Assembly: GCF_003236295.1 (NCBI RefSeq)
Contig: NZ_POTW01000062.1
Coordinates: 1 to 39,092 of the forward strand
Reading direction: 5' to 3'
Length of the DNA stretch: 39,092 nt
Source of the DNA: Jiangella anatolica
Lineage (GTDB): Bacteria; Actinomycetota; Actinomycetes; Jiangellales; Jiangellaceae
Shown here one piece after another: positions 17,765 through 25,880 of this stretch. The notes under the pieces were generated by a model. That model saw only the letters and a program-made list of their open reading frames with translations. It was not told the origin of the DNA and did no database searches. Position 1 is the first letter of the stretch, and each line of letters starts with the position of its first letter. The position numbers and the translations under genes were made by a program.

Positions 17765-18169
17765 TCAGGCGCCGGTCGTGGTGCCCTTCGACCGTCCCGG
17801 CTTGACCGCGTCGATGATGTGGTCGTCGACCTGGTCGTAGAGGACCGTGCCGGCCCAGACGATGAGCGTGACGAAGATCCAGGTGCCGAAGCCCTCGAGG
17901 TAGAACGCGCTGCGGCCGGTGAACAGGTCCGTCAGCAGCAGCCCGACCCAGGTCAGAACCAGCCCGCCGAGGAACGTCGCGCCGGAGGCGTACTTGCGCG
18001 CCAGCGACGCCATGGTCCCGCGCAGCAGCATCGTGAAGACGGTGAACAGGATGGTCCCGATCAGCCATCCGGTGAAGGACAGGCTGAACTTGTCGAACAG
18101 CGCCGCGGCGAGCATCAGCAGCAGACCGTTCGCCGCGGCGGCGAGCACCAGGCGGATTCCCCACTTCAT
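17765..18169 (-). CDS. Small four-helix membrane protein, phage holin family 4-like
   Basis: The 134-residue protein has four membrane segments: ~3-24 (IRLVLAAAANGLLLMLAAAL), ~32-50, ~66-84 (GATFLGGLVLTWVGLLLTDL) and ~94-112. It ends in a charged cytoplasmic tail (HIIDAVKPGRSKGTTTG). The layout resembles the superfamily IV holin-like proteins common in actinobacterial chromosomes, where they are not tied to phage. The ATG at 18169 is chosen because the first helix then starts at once (MKWGIRLVL); the upstream in-frame ATG adds a non-hydrophobic leader. No function is assigned. Confidence 0.65.
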   Translation of the reverse strand: MKWGIRLVLAAAANGLLLMLAAALFDKFSLSFTGWLIGTILFTVFTMLLRGTMASLARKYASGATFLGGLVLTWVGLLLTDLFTGRSAFYLEGFGTWIFVTLIVWAGTVLYDQVDDHIIDAVKPGRSKGTTTGA

Positions 18170-18214
18170 ATCTCGTACTGTGGCGCACTTGGCGACGCGC
18201 CGCCACTGACCTGG

Positions 18215-18244
18215 GATTTTTCCCCGCAAAGATTTTTCTCGCGA
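18215..18244. promoter_or_regulatory. Short A/T-rich direct repeats between two membrane-protein genes
   Basis: GATTTTTC occurs at 18215-18222 and again at 18231-18238, 16 bp apart, each followed by C/G-rich bases (CCCGC, TCGCG). The A/T content stands out here. It lies between divergent genes and could be part of a promoter or a regulator site; no known box is recognised. Confidence 0.25.
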
Positions 18245-18282
18245 AGGCTGTCGAAACGGGACGGGCGCTGCGTCATGGGGGC

Positions 18283-18696
18283 ATGAACATCTCGCTCGAC
18301 TGGCTGGCGATCGGACTCGCCACGCTCAGCACCATGGTCGTGGGCACCATCTGGTACCGGCCCGCCGTGTTCGGCCGGCGCTGGCAGGCGCTCACCGGCA
18401 AGGACCCGAACGCGCCGGCCAACAAGGGGCTGGCCTACGGCGGCTCGTTCCTCGCATCGGCCGTCACCGCGGTCGTGCTGGCCGCCGCTACGGACGTCGC
18501 CGGGCGCGACCTGGACCTGGAACCGCTGCCGGCGGCGCTGCTCGCCGCCGCCGCGCTGTGGCTCGGGTTCACGGCCGCCCGGATGCTCGTCCACGACCTG
18601 TTCGCCAGCCGCGACTTGCGGATCTGGCTCCTCGACACCTGCTACGAGCTCGCCACGGTGCTCGTGATGGCTGTCATCATCGGACTGCTGGGCTGA
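18283..18696 (+). CDS. DUF1761 family membrane protein
   Basis: The 137-residue protein has four membrane segments. It opens with MNISLDWLAIGLATLSTMVV followed by GTIWYRPAVFGRRW, the conserved start of DUF1761 proteins (W-Y-x-P-x-x-F-x-x-W). A later LAYGGSFLASAVTAVVL helix, a LWLGFTAARMLVHDLFASRD segment and a final helix LATVLVMAVIIGLLG follow. The function of the family is unknown. The gene lies 26 nt upstream of the YCII gene in the same direction and may share its transcript. Confidence 0.75.
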   Translation: MNISLDWLAIGLATLSTMVVGTIWYRPAVFGRRWQALTGKDPNAPANKGLAYGGSFLASAVTAVVLAAATDVAGRDLDLEPLPAALLAAAALWLGFTAARMLVHDLFASRDLRIWLLDTCYELATVLVMAVIIGLLG

Positions 18697-18722
18697 CCGG
18701 CCCGGGAGAGAAGGGAACCACC

Positions 18723-19085
18723 ATGGAGTACATGTTCGTCATCGCCGGCGAGGAGTACCCCGCGCCCGCACCCGGGGAGCCCGGCTTCCAGGAGTACCTG
18801 CAGCCCTGGCTCGACTACGCGAAGCGGCTCATGGACGGAGGCCACTGGATCTCCGGCGCCTCGCTGGCGCCGAGCGCGACGGCGACGACGGTGCGCAAGG
18901 CGTTCGGCGCCGAGCCGGCCGTCGTCGACGGGCCGTTCATGGAGACGAAGGAGCAGCTCGGCGGCTACTACGTCGTCCGCGCCGCCGACCTGGACGAGGC
19001 GCTGGAGCTGGCCGCCGCGATCCCGATCCCGGCCGGGACGGTCGAGGTGCGCCCGCTCGGCTACCGGCCCGACGCGGAACGGTAG
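18723..19085 (+). CDS. YCII-related DGPF-domain protein
   Basis: The 120-residue protein starts at ATG 18723 after GAAGGGA. It begins MEYMFVIAGEE and contains the signature VVDGPFMETKEQLGGYYVV (about 76-94), followed by DLDEALELAAAIP and GTVEVRPLG. The DGPF family has a ferredoxin-like fold and probably binds a small molecule. Genes of this family are regularly found next to ECF42-type sigma factors, exactly as here, and the sigma gene follows at once in the same reading frame. A role in signalling through that sigma factor is inferred from this pairing. Confidence 0.85.
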   Translation: MEYMFVIAGEEYPAPAPGEPGFQEYLQPWLDYAKRLMDGGHWISGASLAPSATATTVRKAFGAEPAVVDGPFMETKEQLGGYYVVRAADLDEALELAAAIPIPAGTVEVRPLGYRPDAER

Positions 19086-19088
19086 ACG

Positions 19089-20342
19089 CTGAGCGACGTC
19101 GAGGCCGCGGTCACGCGGCTGATGCGGGAGCAGGGCGGGCACGTGCTCGCCCTGCTGGCCGCGCGGTTCGACGACGTCGACCTGGCCGACGACTGCGTGC
19201 AGGACGCGCTGGTCCAGGCGGTCGAGACGTGGACCGCGCAGGGGATCCCGGCCAACCCGCCGGGCTGGCTGTACACCGTCGCGCACAACCGCGCCGTCGA
19301 CCGGCTGCGGCGGGCGGCGGCGGCCGAGCGGCGGCTGCGCGCCGCCGCGCCGCAGCTGATCCCGTCGCCACTGGACCCGGACGAGGAGCGGGAGGAGCTG
19401 GTCGTGGACGAGCGCGAGGTGGGTGACGAGCAGCTGCGGCTGATGCTGCTGTGCTGCCACCCCGCACTGGACCGCGACACGCAGGTGGCACTGACACTGC
19501 GGCTGGTCGGCGGGCTCACGACGGCGGAGATCGCGTCGGCGTACCTGGTGCCGGAGCCGACGCTGGCGCAGCGGATCGTCCGGGCCAAGCGGAAGATCCG
19601 CGCCGCCGGCATCCCGCTGCGGGTCCCGGCCCGGCTGGAGGAGCGGGTCGGCGCGTTGCTGAGCGTGCTGCTGCTGATCTTCAACGAGGGCTACCTGTCC
19701 CGCGGCGGCCACGCCGACGCCGTCCGGGTGGACCTGGCCGACGCCGCGATCGGGCTGACGGAGCGCACGCTGCGGCTGCTGCCCGGCCACCCCGAGGTCG
19801 AGGGGCTGCTGGCGCTGCAGCTGTACCACCGGGCCCGGATGTCCGGCCGGCTCGACGCCGCCGGCGACCTCGTCCTGCTGGAACGGCAGGACCGCACCGC
19901 CTGGGACGGCGCGCTGATCGCCCGGGCCAACACGCTGCTGGCCCGGGCGCTGGACCGGAACGTCCCCGGTCCCTGCCAGGTGCAGGCGTTCATCGCCTCG
20001 CTGCACGCCAACGCGCCGACGGCCGCCGACACCGACTGGCCGGCGATCGCCCACGCCTACACCCGGCTGGCCGAGCTGGCGCCGTCGCCGGTGGTGACGC
20101 TGAACCGGGCGGTGGCGATCGCGATGGCCGACGGGCCGCGGGCGGGCCTCGCGGTCCTCGACGGGGCCGGCGGGCTGGAGCGCTACCACCTCTGGCACGC
20201 GGCCCGGGCCGAGCTGCTGGCCCGGGCCGGTGAGCCGGAGCGCGCCCGTGAAGGCTTCGAGCGCGCGCTCCGGCTCACCTCGAACCCGGCCGAGCAGCGG
20301 CACCTGCGCGGCCGGATCCGCGAGCTCAGTCCGCGGACCTGA
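19089..20342 (+). CDS. ECF42-type RNA polymerase sigma factor with C-terminal helical-repeat extension
   Basis: The N-terminal region 2 is DVDLADDCVQDALVQAVETW then PANPPGWLYTVAHNRAVDRL. Region 4 is LTLRLVGGLTTAEIASAYLV and PEPTLAQRIVRAKRKIR. About 230 more residues follow, with LLSVLLLIFNEGYLSRGG and TPR-like helices, the COG4941/ECF42 layout without a usual anti-sigma. The start is unusual. The first ATG in frame (19122) would cut off the conserved helix SDVEAAVTRLMREQ, while CTG at 19089 would keep it, giving 417 residues, with GGAACGG upstream. Initiation at CTG is therefore proposed, with ATG 19122 (406 residues) as alternative. Its 3' end overlaps the convergent MMPL gene by 17 nt. Confidence 0.85.
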   Translation: MSDVEAAVTRLMREQGGHVLALLAARFDDVDLADDCVQDALVQAVETWTAQGIPANPPGWLYTVAHNRAVDRLRRAAAAERRLRAAAPQLIPSPLDPDEEREELVVDEREVGDEQLRLMLLCCHPALDRDTQVALTLRLVGGLTTAEIASAYLVPEPTLAQRIVRAKRKIRAAGIPLRVPARLEERVGALLSVLLLIFNEGYLSRGGHADAVRVDLADAAIGLTERTLRLLPGHPEVEGLLALQLYHRARMSGRLDAAGDLVLLERQDRTAWDGALIARANTLLARALDRNVPGPCQVQAFIASLHANAPTAADTDWPAIAHAYTRLAELAPSPVVTLNRAVAIAMADGPRAGLAVLDGAGGLERYHLWHAARAELLARAGEPERAREGFERALRLTSNPAEQRHLRGRIRELSPRT

Positions 20343-22470
20343 CCAGCTCACCCTCTCCCGGCGGCGCCGGCTCGTCGCGTCGGTCGCCATGGCCGGGCCA
20401 CCAGGCCGCGTGGCCGATGAGCGCCGTCAGCGCCGGCGTGAAGAACATCGCCATGACGAACGCGGCGACGAAGATGCCGAACGAGATGGCGAAGCCCATC
20501 GAGACCAGCAGCGCGTTGCCGCCCAGCATCAGCGAGGCGAACGTGCCGGCGAGGATCAGGCCGGCCGCGGCGACCGTCGGACCGGCGTGCCGGACCGCCA
20601 TGGCGGCGGCGTCACGCGGCTCCATGCCGTTGCGGGCCTCCTCGCGCAGCCGGGCCACCATGAGGATGTTGTAGTCGGTGCCCAGCGCCACGACGAACAG
20701 ATAGATGTAGATGGGCAGCATGAAGATCAGCCCGTCCTCACCCTGGATCGTCTGGAACAGCAGCACCGACGCGCCCAGCGTCGCGCCGAAGCCCAGGCCC
20801 ACCGACGCCATGAGGTACCAGGGCGCGACCAGGCTGCGCAGCAGCACGGCCAGGATGATCATGATGATCAGCGCGGCCACCGGGAACACGACGGAGTAGT
20901 CGCGGTTCATCGCGTCCTGCAGGTCGACGAAGACCGACGTGGTGCCGCCGACCAGCGCTTCGGTGCCCTCCGGCGCGGCATCGTGCGCGGTGTCGCGGAT
21001 GGGTCCCTCGACGTTGGCCATCGCGGCGTCGGAGGTGGGGTCGTCGGCCAGCACCACGCTGTAGATCACGGTGGTCTCGTCCGGCGACGGCTGCGGCTCC
21101 GCGACCTGAGCGACACCGGTGGCGCCGGCCAGCGCGTCGCCGAACGCGGTCTGGTCCGCCGCGCTGATCGCGTTGCCGTCGGTGCTGTGCAGGAACACCG
21201 ACGTCGGATCGGTCGCGCCCGGCGGCAGGCCCTTCTCCAACGTCTCCAACGCCACCGTGGACTCCGCGGTGGCCGGCACACCGGTGTCGGACAGGTCGAA
21301 CGTCGGCTTGAACCCGAGCGCCAGCACCGCCAGCGCGGCCAGCACCAGCCCGGACACGAGGGCGAACCGGACCGGGTGCCGGCCGAGCGAGTCGCCGATG
21401 GCGCCGAACCGGGCCGCCTTCGGCTCGTTCTTCCACGCCTTCGACGGCCAGAACACCTTGGTGCCCAGCAGCGACACGATCGCCGGGACCAGCGTCAGCG
21501 CGGCGAGGACGGTGACGGCGACCGCGATCGCCAGCGCGGGGCCGATCGAGCGGAAGATGCCCAGCGAGGACAGCACCAGTGCCATGAACGCGACGATGAC
21601 GGCGCCACCGGCCGAGGCGATCGCCTCGCCGGCCCGTTCGATCGCGTGCGTGACGGCGGTCTTGCTGTCCAGCCCCTGTCGCAGCGCCTCGCGGTAGCGG
21701 AACAGGAAGAACAGGATGTAGTCGGTGCCGATGCCGTACAGCACCACGATCAGGATGACCGTGATGGAGGAGTCGGCCTGCAGGTCGAAGGCCTCGTTCG
21801 CGAACGCGATCAGGCCGGTGGCCACCTGCGAGAGGATGCCGACCACGATGATCGGCATGAGCGCGATGATCGGGCTGCGGAAGATGACCAGCAGCAGGCC
21901 GATGATCAGCACGATCGTCACGATCCCGACGATCGCCTCAGCGTTGGAGGCGGCCTCCTGCGAGTCCAGGTTCTGCGCGGCCGACCCGGTGACGCCCATG
22001 TTCAGCCCGGTGCCCTCGAGCAGCGGCTCGGCCTCTTCACGCAGGTCGCGGACGCTGTCGGTCAGCTCCTCGCCGAACGGGTCGGCGTCCTGCCCCAGGC
22101 TGATGATCGACGTCTGCACCAGCCGGTTCTCCGACGGCGGGCTCGGCGTGAAGTCGCCGAACTCCGGCAGGTTCAGGTCGGCCAGCTCGCCGGTGATCCG
22201 CTCGACGGTGGCTTCGTCGTCGGCGGTCAGCTCCGCGCCGTCGTCACGGTCGAACACCATGATCGCGGCGATCTCGGTGCGGTCGGGGAACGCATCGGCC
22301 TGCAACTCGGCGGCCCGGATGGATTCGTAGTGATCAGGCAGGAACTCGGCCTCGTCGGTGGTGGAGGTGAGTGCGGGTGCGGTGGCGATCACAGCGACCG
22401 CCAGCACGACCCACGCGACGATGACCTGCCACGGGTGTCGGGCCACGTAACGGCCCAGCGAAGCAAACAT
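20326..22470 (-). CDS. MMPL/RND-family transporter
   Basis: The protein has 714 residues from ATG 22470. MFASLGRYVARHPWQVIVAW is the canonical opening of the family. There are two repeats of six membrane helices, each after a large extracellular loop: DEAEFLPDHYESIRAAELQA in loop 1 and the stretch after FDLSDTGVPATAES in loop 2. The proton-relay motifs are intact: YGIGTDYILFFLFRYREAL in helix 4 and VALGTDYNILMVARLREEA in helix 10. Such proteins export lipids or hydrophobic compounds using the proton gradient. An upstream ATG at 22500 would add ten residues but lies inside a phased direct repeat that looks regulatory, so the shorter start is preferred. Confidence 0.87.
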   Translation of the reverse strand: MFASLGRYVARHPWQVIVAWVVLAVAVIATAPALTSTTDEAEFLPDHYESIRAAELQADAFPDRTEIAAIMVFDRDDGAELTADDEATVERITGELADLNLPEFGDFTPSPPSENRLVQTSIISLGQDADPFGEELTDSVRDLREEAEPLLEGTGLNMGVTGSAAQNLDSQEAASNAEAIVGIVTIVLIIGLLLVIFRSPIIALMPIIVVGILSQVATGLIAFANEAFDLQADSSITVILIVVLYGIGTDYILFFLFRYREALRQGLDSKTAVTHAIERAGEAIASAGGAVIVAFMALVLSSLGIFRSIGPALAIAVAVTVLAALTLVPAIVSLLGTKVFWPSKAWKNEPKAARFGAIGDSLGRHPVRFALVSGLVLAALAVLALGFKPTFDLSDTGVPATAESTVALETLEKGLPPGATDPTSVFLHSTDGNAISAADQTAFGDALAGATGVAQVAEPQPSPDETTVIYSVVLADDPTSDAAMANVEGPIRDTAHDAAPEGTEALVGGTTSVFVDLQDAMNRDYSVVFPVAALIIMIILAVLLRSLVAPWYLMASVGLGFGATLGASVLLFQTIQGEDGLIFMLPIYIYLFVVALGTDYNILMVARLREEARNGMEPRDAAAMAVRHAGPTVAAAGLILAGTFASLMLGGNALLVSMGFAISFGIFVAAFVMAMFFTPALTALIGHAAWWPGHGDRRDEPAPPGEGELVRSAD

Positions 22471-22492
22471 GCGACCAAGTATCGACCGCTGG

Positions 22493-22521
22493 TCTGACAT
22501 CCGTCTGACACTTGCCTGACA
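22493..22521 (-). promoter_or_regulatory. Three 11-bp-phased direct repeats upstream of the MMPL gene
   Basis: TCTGACA at 22493-22499, TCTGACA at 22504-22510 and CCTGACA at 22515-22521 start exactly 11 bp apart. In the gene's direction they read TGTCAGG, TGTCAGA, TGTCAGA. One-helical-turn spacing of direct heptamers is the pattern bound by OmpR/PhoP-type response regulators. The last repeat is 22 nt before the preferred start at 22470. Confidence 0.5.
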
Positions 22522-22703
22522 CGGCGTGCCCCGCCGGATCCGCGGAATGCGGCGGGTGCCGGAGATCGGTGGGGGATATTTCTGTGGTGCGGGTCACATT
22601 CATCTCGTCCGGTACGAGAGGCGTGACTTCGCTCATTTCTGAGCTTGTGCGCGGTGAGTCTCGGGGGTGGGTCCCGGGGGAGTGGCGGTCTGGCCGGCCG
22701 CGG
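22522..22703. other. Intergenic region between MMPL and WhiB-like genes
   Basis: No coding frame with support is seen. The stretch 22565-22640 is less G/C-rich (GGGATATTTCTGTGGTGCGG) and probably holds promoter elements for the MMPL gene. No clear intrinsic terminator for the WhiB-like gene is visible; the C/G-rich 22680-22703 forms only imperfect palindromes. Confidence 0.4.
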
Positions 22704-22982
22704 TCAGCGGCGCGACCAGCCCCGCTCCGCCTCCGTCAGCCCGCCCCAGATGCCGTACCGCTCCGGAAGGGCCGAGGCGGCCTCCCGGCACTGCTGCGCC
22801 ACCGGGCATGACGTGCAGATGTTCTTCGCGATCTGCTCCCTGGCCCGCAGCGTGCTGCCGCGGCCCTCGGGGTAGAAGAGGTCGGTGTCCATGCCCCGGC
22901 AGGCGGCGTACGCCCGCCACGCGTCCCGCAGCTCGAACCAGTCCTCTGCGTACGTGTTCATGTGATCGGCCAACGCGGTCAT
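22704..22982 (-). CDS. WhiB-family iron-sulfur transcriptional regulator
   Basis: The 92-residue protein has the four cysteines that hold the 4Fe-4S cluster: Cys28, then the CTSCPVAQQC block (Cys56, Cys59, Cys65). After it comes the turn GIWGG (77-81) and a short basic end (ERGWSRR). WhiB-like proteins bind the primary sigma factor region 4 and sense redox or nitric oxide. An in-frame ATG seven codons later is also possible. No AT-hook is present at the C-terminus, so it is not WhiB7/WblC. The gene is alone, with a separate terminator-like hairpin 170 bp upstream belonging to the next operon. Confidence 0.92.
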   Translation of the reverse strand: MTALADHMNTYAEDWFELRDAWRAYAACRGMDTDLFYPEGRGSTLRAREQIAKNICTSCPVAQQCREAASALPERYGIWGGLTEAERGWSRR

Positions 22983-23150
22983 GCGGCCAGTTCCCCCTTC
23001 GCCGTCCTGTCGGAAGATCAGTGCCTTTGATCGACAAGACAGAGATCGACGACGGCTATGACGCGCCTGACGAAGAATTTCTCGAGGAATTTCTGGGCGC
23101 CGGACGAAGGGGGCGAAAGGGCTGCGCGAGCCGGGGCGGAACGCCGAAAA

Positions 23151-23194
23151 CGGACCGGCCCGGCGAGCCGTCAGAGGCTCACCGGGCCGGTCCG
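23151..23194 (-). terminator. Strong stem-loop after the transmembrane sigma factor gene
   Basis: The arms 23151-23169 and 23176-23194 form a 19-bp stem with a single C/T difference and a 6-nt loop (GTCAGA). The gene's stop codon is at 23202, 8 nt before the stem. No long U-run follows, as is common in actinobacteria. It should stop leftward transcription before the WhiB-like gene. Confidence 0.8.
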
Positions 23195-23201
23195 GGCGTG
23201 C

Positions 23202-25847
23202 TTACGGCTGGAGGTAGCGGAACTGCTGGTTGACGCCGCCGTGGACGGGGAAGAGGATCGTCCGCCCGTCCGCCGCCACCGCCTCGATGTCGAGCGTGAA
23301 GCCGTGGAACTTCGCGCTCTTGATCAGCTGGGCGGACGGCGTCTCGGGGTCGAAGTGCCACTGCTGGCTGCTGCTGTCGTCGCAGGGCGCCAGCACGACC
23401 GCGTGGAACGGCTGGACGCCGTCGAGGCACTCGCCGGTCGCGCGCCAGACGATGGTGCCGTCGGCCGGTGTCTCCCAGCCGCGGCTGGGCGCGTCGGCGC
23501 AGTCGCCGGCCCTCGGCTGGCCGTCGCCGCCGACGACGAGGCAGCGAGTGCCGGCCTCGCCCAGGTCGACCTCGAACCGGCCGGCCCGGGCCACGTCGAG
23601 CTCGGCGGCCTCCGTCGCGGCCGAGCCCAGCTCGTTGGTGAAGACGGCCCGGTAGTGGGTGCCGTCGTCCTCCAGGGCGACGGCGCCGCGGTTCAGCGTG
23701 GCGTCGGCGCCGGTGCCGGTGGCGTCCGGGACCGGGGTCCACGGCCCGTCGGCCGACGGGGCGCTCTCCCAGGCCCAACTGGCCGCCGGGTTGGCCGCGG
23801 CGCTCGCGCTGAACTGCACGTCGTCGCCGGGGCCGGCCTCGACCGACTCGGGCTGCGCGGTGATCTCCGGCTGCCAGTGCACCGTCAGCGTCGCCGGCTC
23901 CGACGTCGCCTCGCCGACCTCGTTGGTGAAGACCGCGCGGTACTGGTAGCCGTCGCGCTCGGAGCTCACGTTGGTCAGCCCCAGCGTGGACTCCACACCC
24001 TCCTGGCGGGTGGTCGCGATCTCCGGGTCCGGCGCGCCCCACTCGCCGCCGGGCGCGCGCACCTGCCAGGTGATCGTCATCGCGGTCGGGTTCGCGACGG
24101 CGGTCGCCTTGAACTCGGCGGTGCCGCCCTCGACCACGGTGACGTTCTGCGGCTGGGACTCGATCTGCGGCGGGTACTGCACCGAGATCACCGCCGGCTC
24201 GGTGGTGATGGTGCCCAGCGGGTTCGTCGCCCGGACGCGGTAGGCGCGGCCGTCGCTCTCCGGCGTCGGCTCGATCACCAGCGTGTCGGTGGTGGCGCCG
24301 GCGATGTCAACCCAGTCCTCCTCGGCCGGCAGCTCGTCGCCCTCCGGCGTCGGCGTCGATTCGGTCTCAGCCTGCTCGGCCCGCGCGTACGGGGTGCCGT
24401 CCGTCGTCGGCGCGAGCAGGAACCGCGGCGCCGCCTTCTCCGCGGCGGCCGCCGCCACCTGGCCGCCGGACGGGTCGTCCGGCGGGTCGGCGACCTGCCA
24501 CTGCAGGTCCGGCGGCGGGTTGCCGGACACCGCGACCGTCAGCGTCACCGGCTCACCGGCCACGACGACCGGGTTGGCGGGCGGCTGCTGGTCGATCGTC
24601 GGCGGAGCCTGCGCCGGCGGCTCGGCGCCCGGCGGCTCGCTCGGCTCGGTGCTCGGCGTCTCGGACGGCTGCGACGGCTCGACCTCCGGCTGCTCGGCCG
24701 GCGGCGGCTCCTCCTCGGCCGGCTCGTCCGGCTCCTCCTCCGGCGCGTCGGCGACCGGCTGCTCCGGCTCCTCCGCGGGCGGCTCCTCGGCCGGCGGCGG
24801 CTCCTCCTGCACCGGCGGGTCCTGCGCCGGCGGCTCGTTCTGCGGCGGGTCGGCCGGGTCCTCCGGCTCCGCGCTGACCGACGGCGCCGCGGCGGGCTGG
24901 TCGGCCGGCTCGTCGTTGCCGGTCAGCGCCATCGCCGCGACGACGATGACGGCGGCCGCTGCCGCGGCGCCGCCGGCCGCGGCGAACTGCTGAGCCCGCT
25001 TGCCCCAGCTGGCCGGGTTGAGGAACGCCAGCACGCCACCGCCCGCCGCGGCGCCACCGGCCGTGGCCGCCGCCACACCGGCGGCGACCCCGGAGGCCGG
25101 GAGCAGCAGGGCCGGCCAAAGGATGCCCCGCATGTCCGAGACCAGCAGCAGCAGCTCGTCGCGCCGTTCCCGGCAGTGCTCGCAGGTGGCGAGGTGGGCG
25201 CTCATCTCGCGGGTGTCGTGCGCCGACAGCGTGCCGCGCACGTAGGACGCGATCTTCGGCGCGTACGGGCGGCACTCCGGCTGCACCTCGGTGGAGAGGT
25301 TCACCGCCAGGTACGCCTGCCGCAGCCCCTCGCGGGCGCGGTAGGCGAGCGCGGCGACGGCGTTGGCGGAGCTGCCCAGCGCCGGCGCCAGCGACGCCGG
25401 CGAGCGGCCCTCGATCTCGGTGTGCCAGAGCACCTGCTGCCAACGCTCGGGCAGCGTCTCGAACGCGTGCCGGACCAGCTGGCGGTCGGTGGAGCGGGCC
25501 ATCGCGTCGTCGGCGGTGGGCAGGATGTCGAGGATCGACGGGTCGGTCTGCGAGCCGTCGCGCTGCGAGCCGCGGTGCCGGTCGATGGCCAGCCGGCGCA
25601 CGACCGTCTTCAAGTACGGCGCGAACTCCAGGTCGGGACCGCCGCCCTCGCGCAGCCGGGTGAGCACCCGGGTGAACGCCTCGGACACGACGTCCTGCGC
25701 CTCGTCGGAGTTGTTGGTGACGATCCGCGCGACCTTGGAGGCGTCGTCGACATGACGGCGGTACAGCTCGTCGTAGGCGCCCATGTCGCCTTCGCGCGTG
25801 CGCGCGATGAGCTGCTCGTCGCTGACGGCGTCTGCTGGAATCGTCAC
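23202..25847 (-). CDS. Transmembrane ECF sigma factor with zinc-finger, Ig-like and ricin-type lectin domains
   Basis: This 881-residue protein joins cytoplasmic and extracellular parts. Residues ~8-95 are sigma region 2 (DMGAYDELYRRHVDDASKVA, DEAQDVVSEAFTRVLTRLRE, PYLKTVVRRLAIDRHRG). Residues ~125-180 are region 4 (LPERWQQVLWHTEIEGRSPA, SSANAVAALAYRAREGLRQA). Residues ~192-228 hold a zinc-type anti-sigma motif (Cys192, His218, Cys222, Cys225). Hydrophobic stretches at ~242-275 and ~289-308 are followed by a Pro/Glu-rich linker to ~430. Three Ig-like repeats come next (IDQQPPANPVVVAGEPVTLT; IESQPQNVTVVEGG; ITAQPESVEAGPGDD). The end is a ricin-like beta-trefoil (ECLDGVQPFHAVVLAPC, QQWHF, NQQFRYL). 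An outside ligand could act on a tethered sigma factor. It is 33 nt downstream of the GGDEF-like gene. Confidence 0.88.
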   Translation of the reverse strand: MTIPADAVSDEQLIARTREGDMGAYDELYRRHVDDASKVARIVTNNSDEAQDVVSEAFTRVLTRLREGGGPDLEFAPYLKTVVRRLAIDRHRGSQRDGSQTDPSILDILPTADDAMARSTDRQLVRHAFETLPERWQQVLWHTEIEGRSPASLAPALGSSANAVAALAYRAREGLRQAYLAVNLSTEVQPECRPYAPKIASYVRGTLSAHDTREMSAHLATCEHCRERRDELLLLVSDMRGILWPALLLPASGVAAGVAAATAGGAAAGGGVLAFLNPASWGKRAQQFAAAGGAAAAAAVIVVAAMALTGNDEPADQPAAAPSVSAEPEDPADPPQNEPPAQDPPVQEEPPPAEEPPAEEPEQPVADAPEEEPDEPAEEEPPPAEQPEVEPSQPSETPSTEPSEPPGAEPPAQAPPTIDQQPPANPVVVAGEPVTLTVAVSGNPPPDLQWQVADPPDDPSGGQVAAAAAEKAAPRFLLAPTTDGTPYARAEQAETESTPTPEGDELPAEEDWVDIAGATTDTLVIEPTPESDGRAYRVRATNPLGTITTEPAVISVQYPPQIESQPQNVTVVEGGTAEFKATAVANPTAMTITWQVRAPGGEWGAPDPEIATTRQEGVESTLGLTNVSSERDGYQYRAVFTNEVGEATSEPATLTVHWQPEITAQPESVEAGPGDDVQFSASAAANPAASWAWESAPSADGPWTPVPDATGTGADATLNRGAVALEDDGTHYRAVFTNELGSAATEAAELDVARAGRFEVDLGEAGTRCLVVGGDGQPRAGDCADAPSRGWETPADGTIVWRATGECLDGVQPFHAVVLAPCDDSSSQQWHFDPETPSAQLIKSAKFHGFTLDIEAVAADGRTILFPVHGGVNQQFRYLQP

Positions 25848-25880
25848 CTGTACTCGCTATCCCGGTAACACCCAGGCAGC

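Noticed and set aside
17765-18169. Holin-like protein as a sign of a prophage
   Set aside because: No other phage genes are nearby, and such small four-helix proteins are common chromosomal genes in actinobacteria.
24590-24900. Tandem repeats as a possible CRISPR or minisatellite array
   Set aside because: The pattern comes from the Pro/Glu-rich linker of the sigma factor gene; there are no fixed repeat-spacer units.
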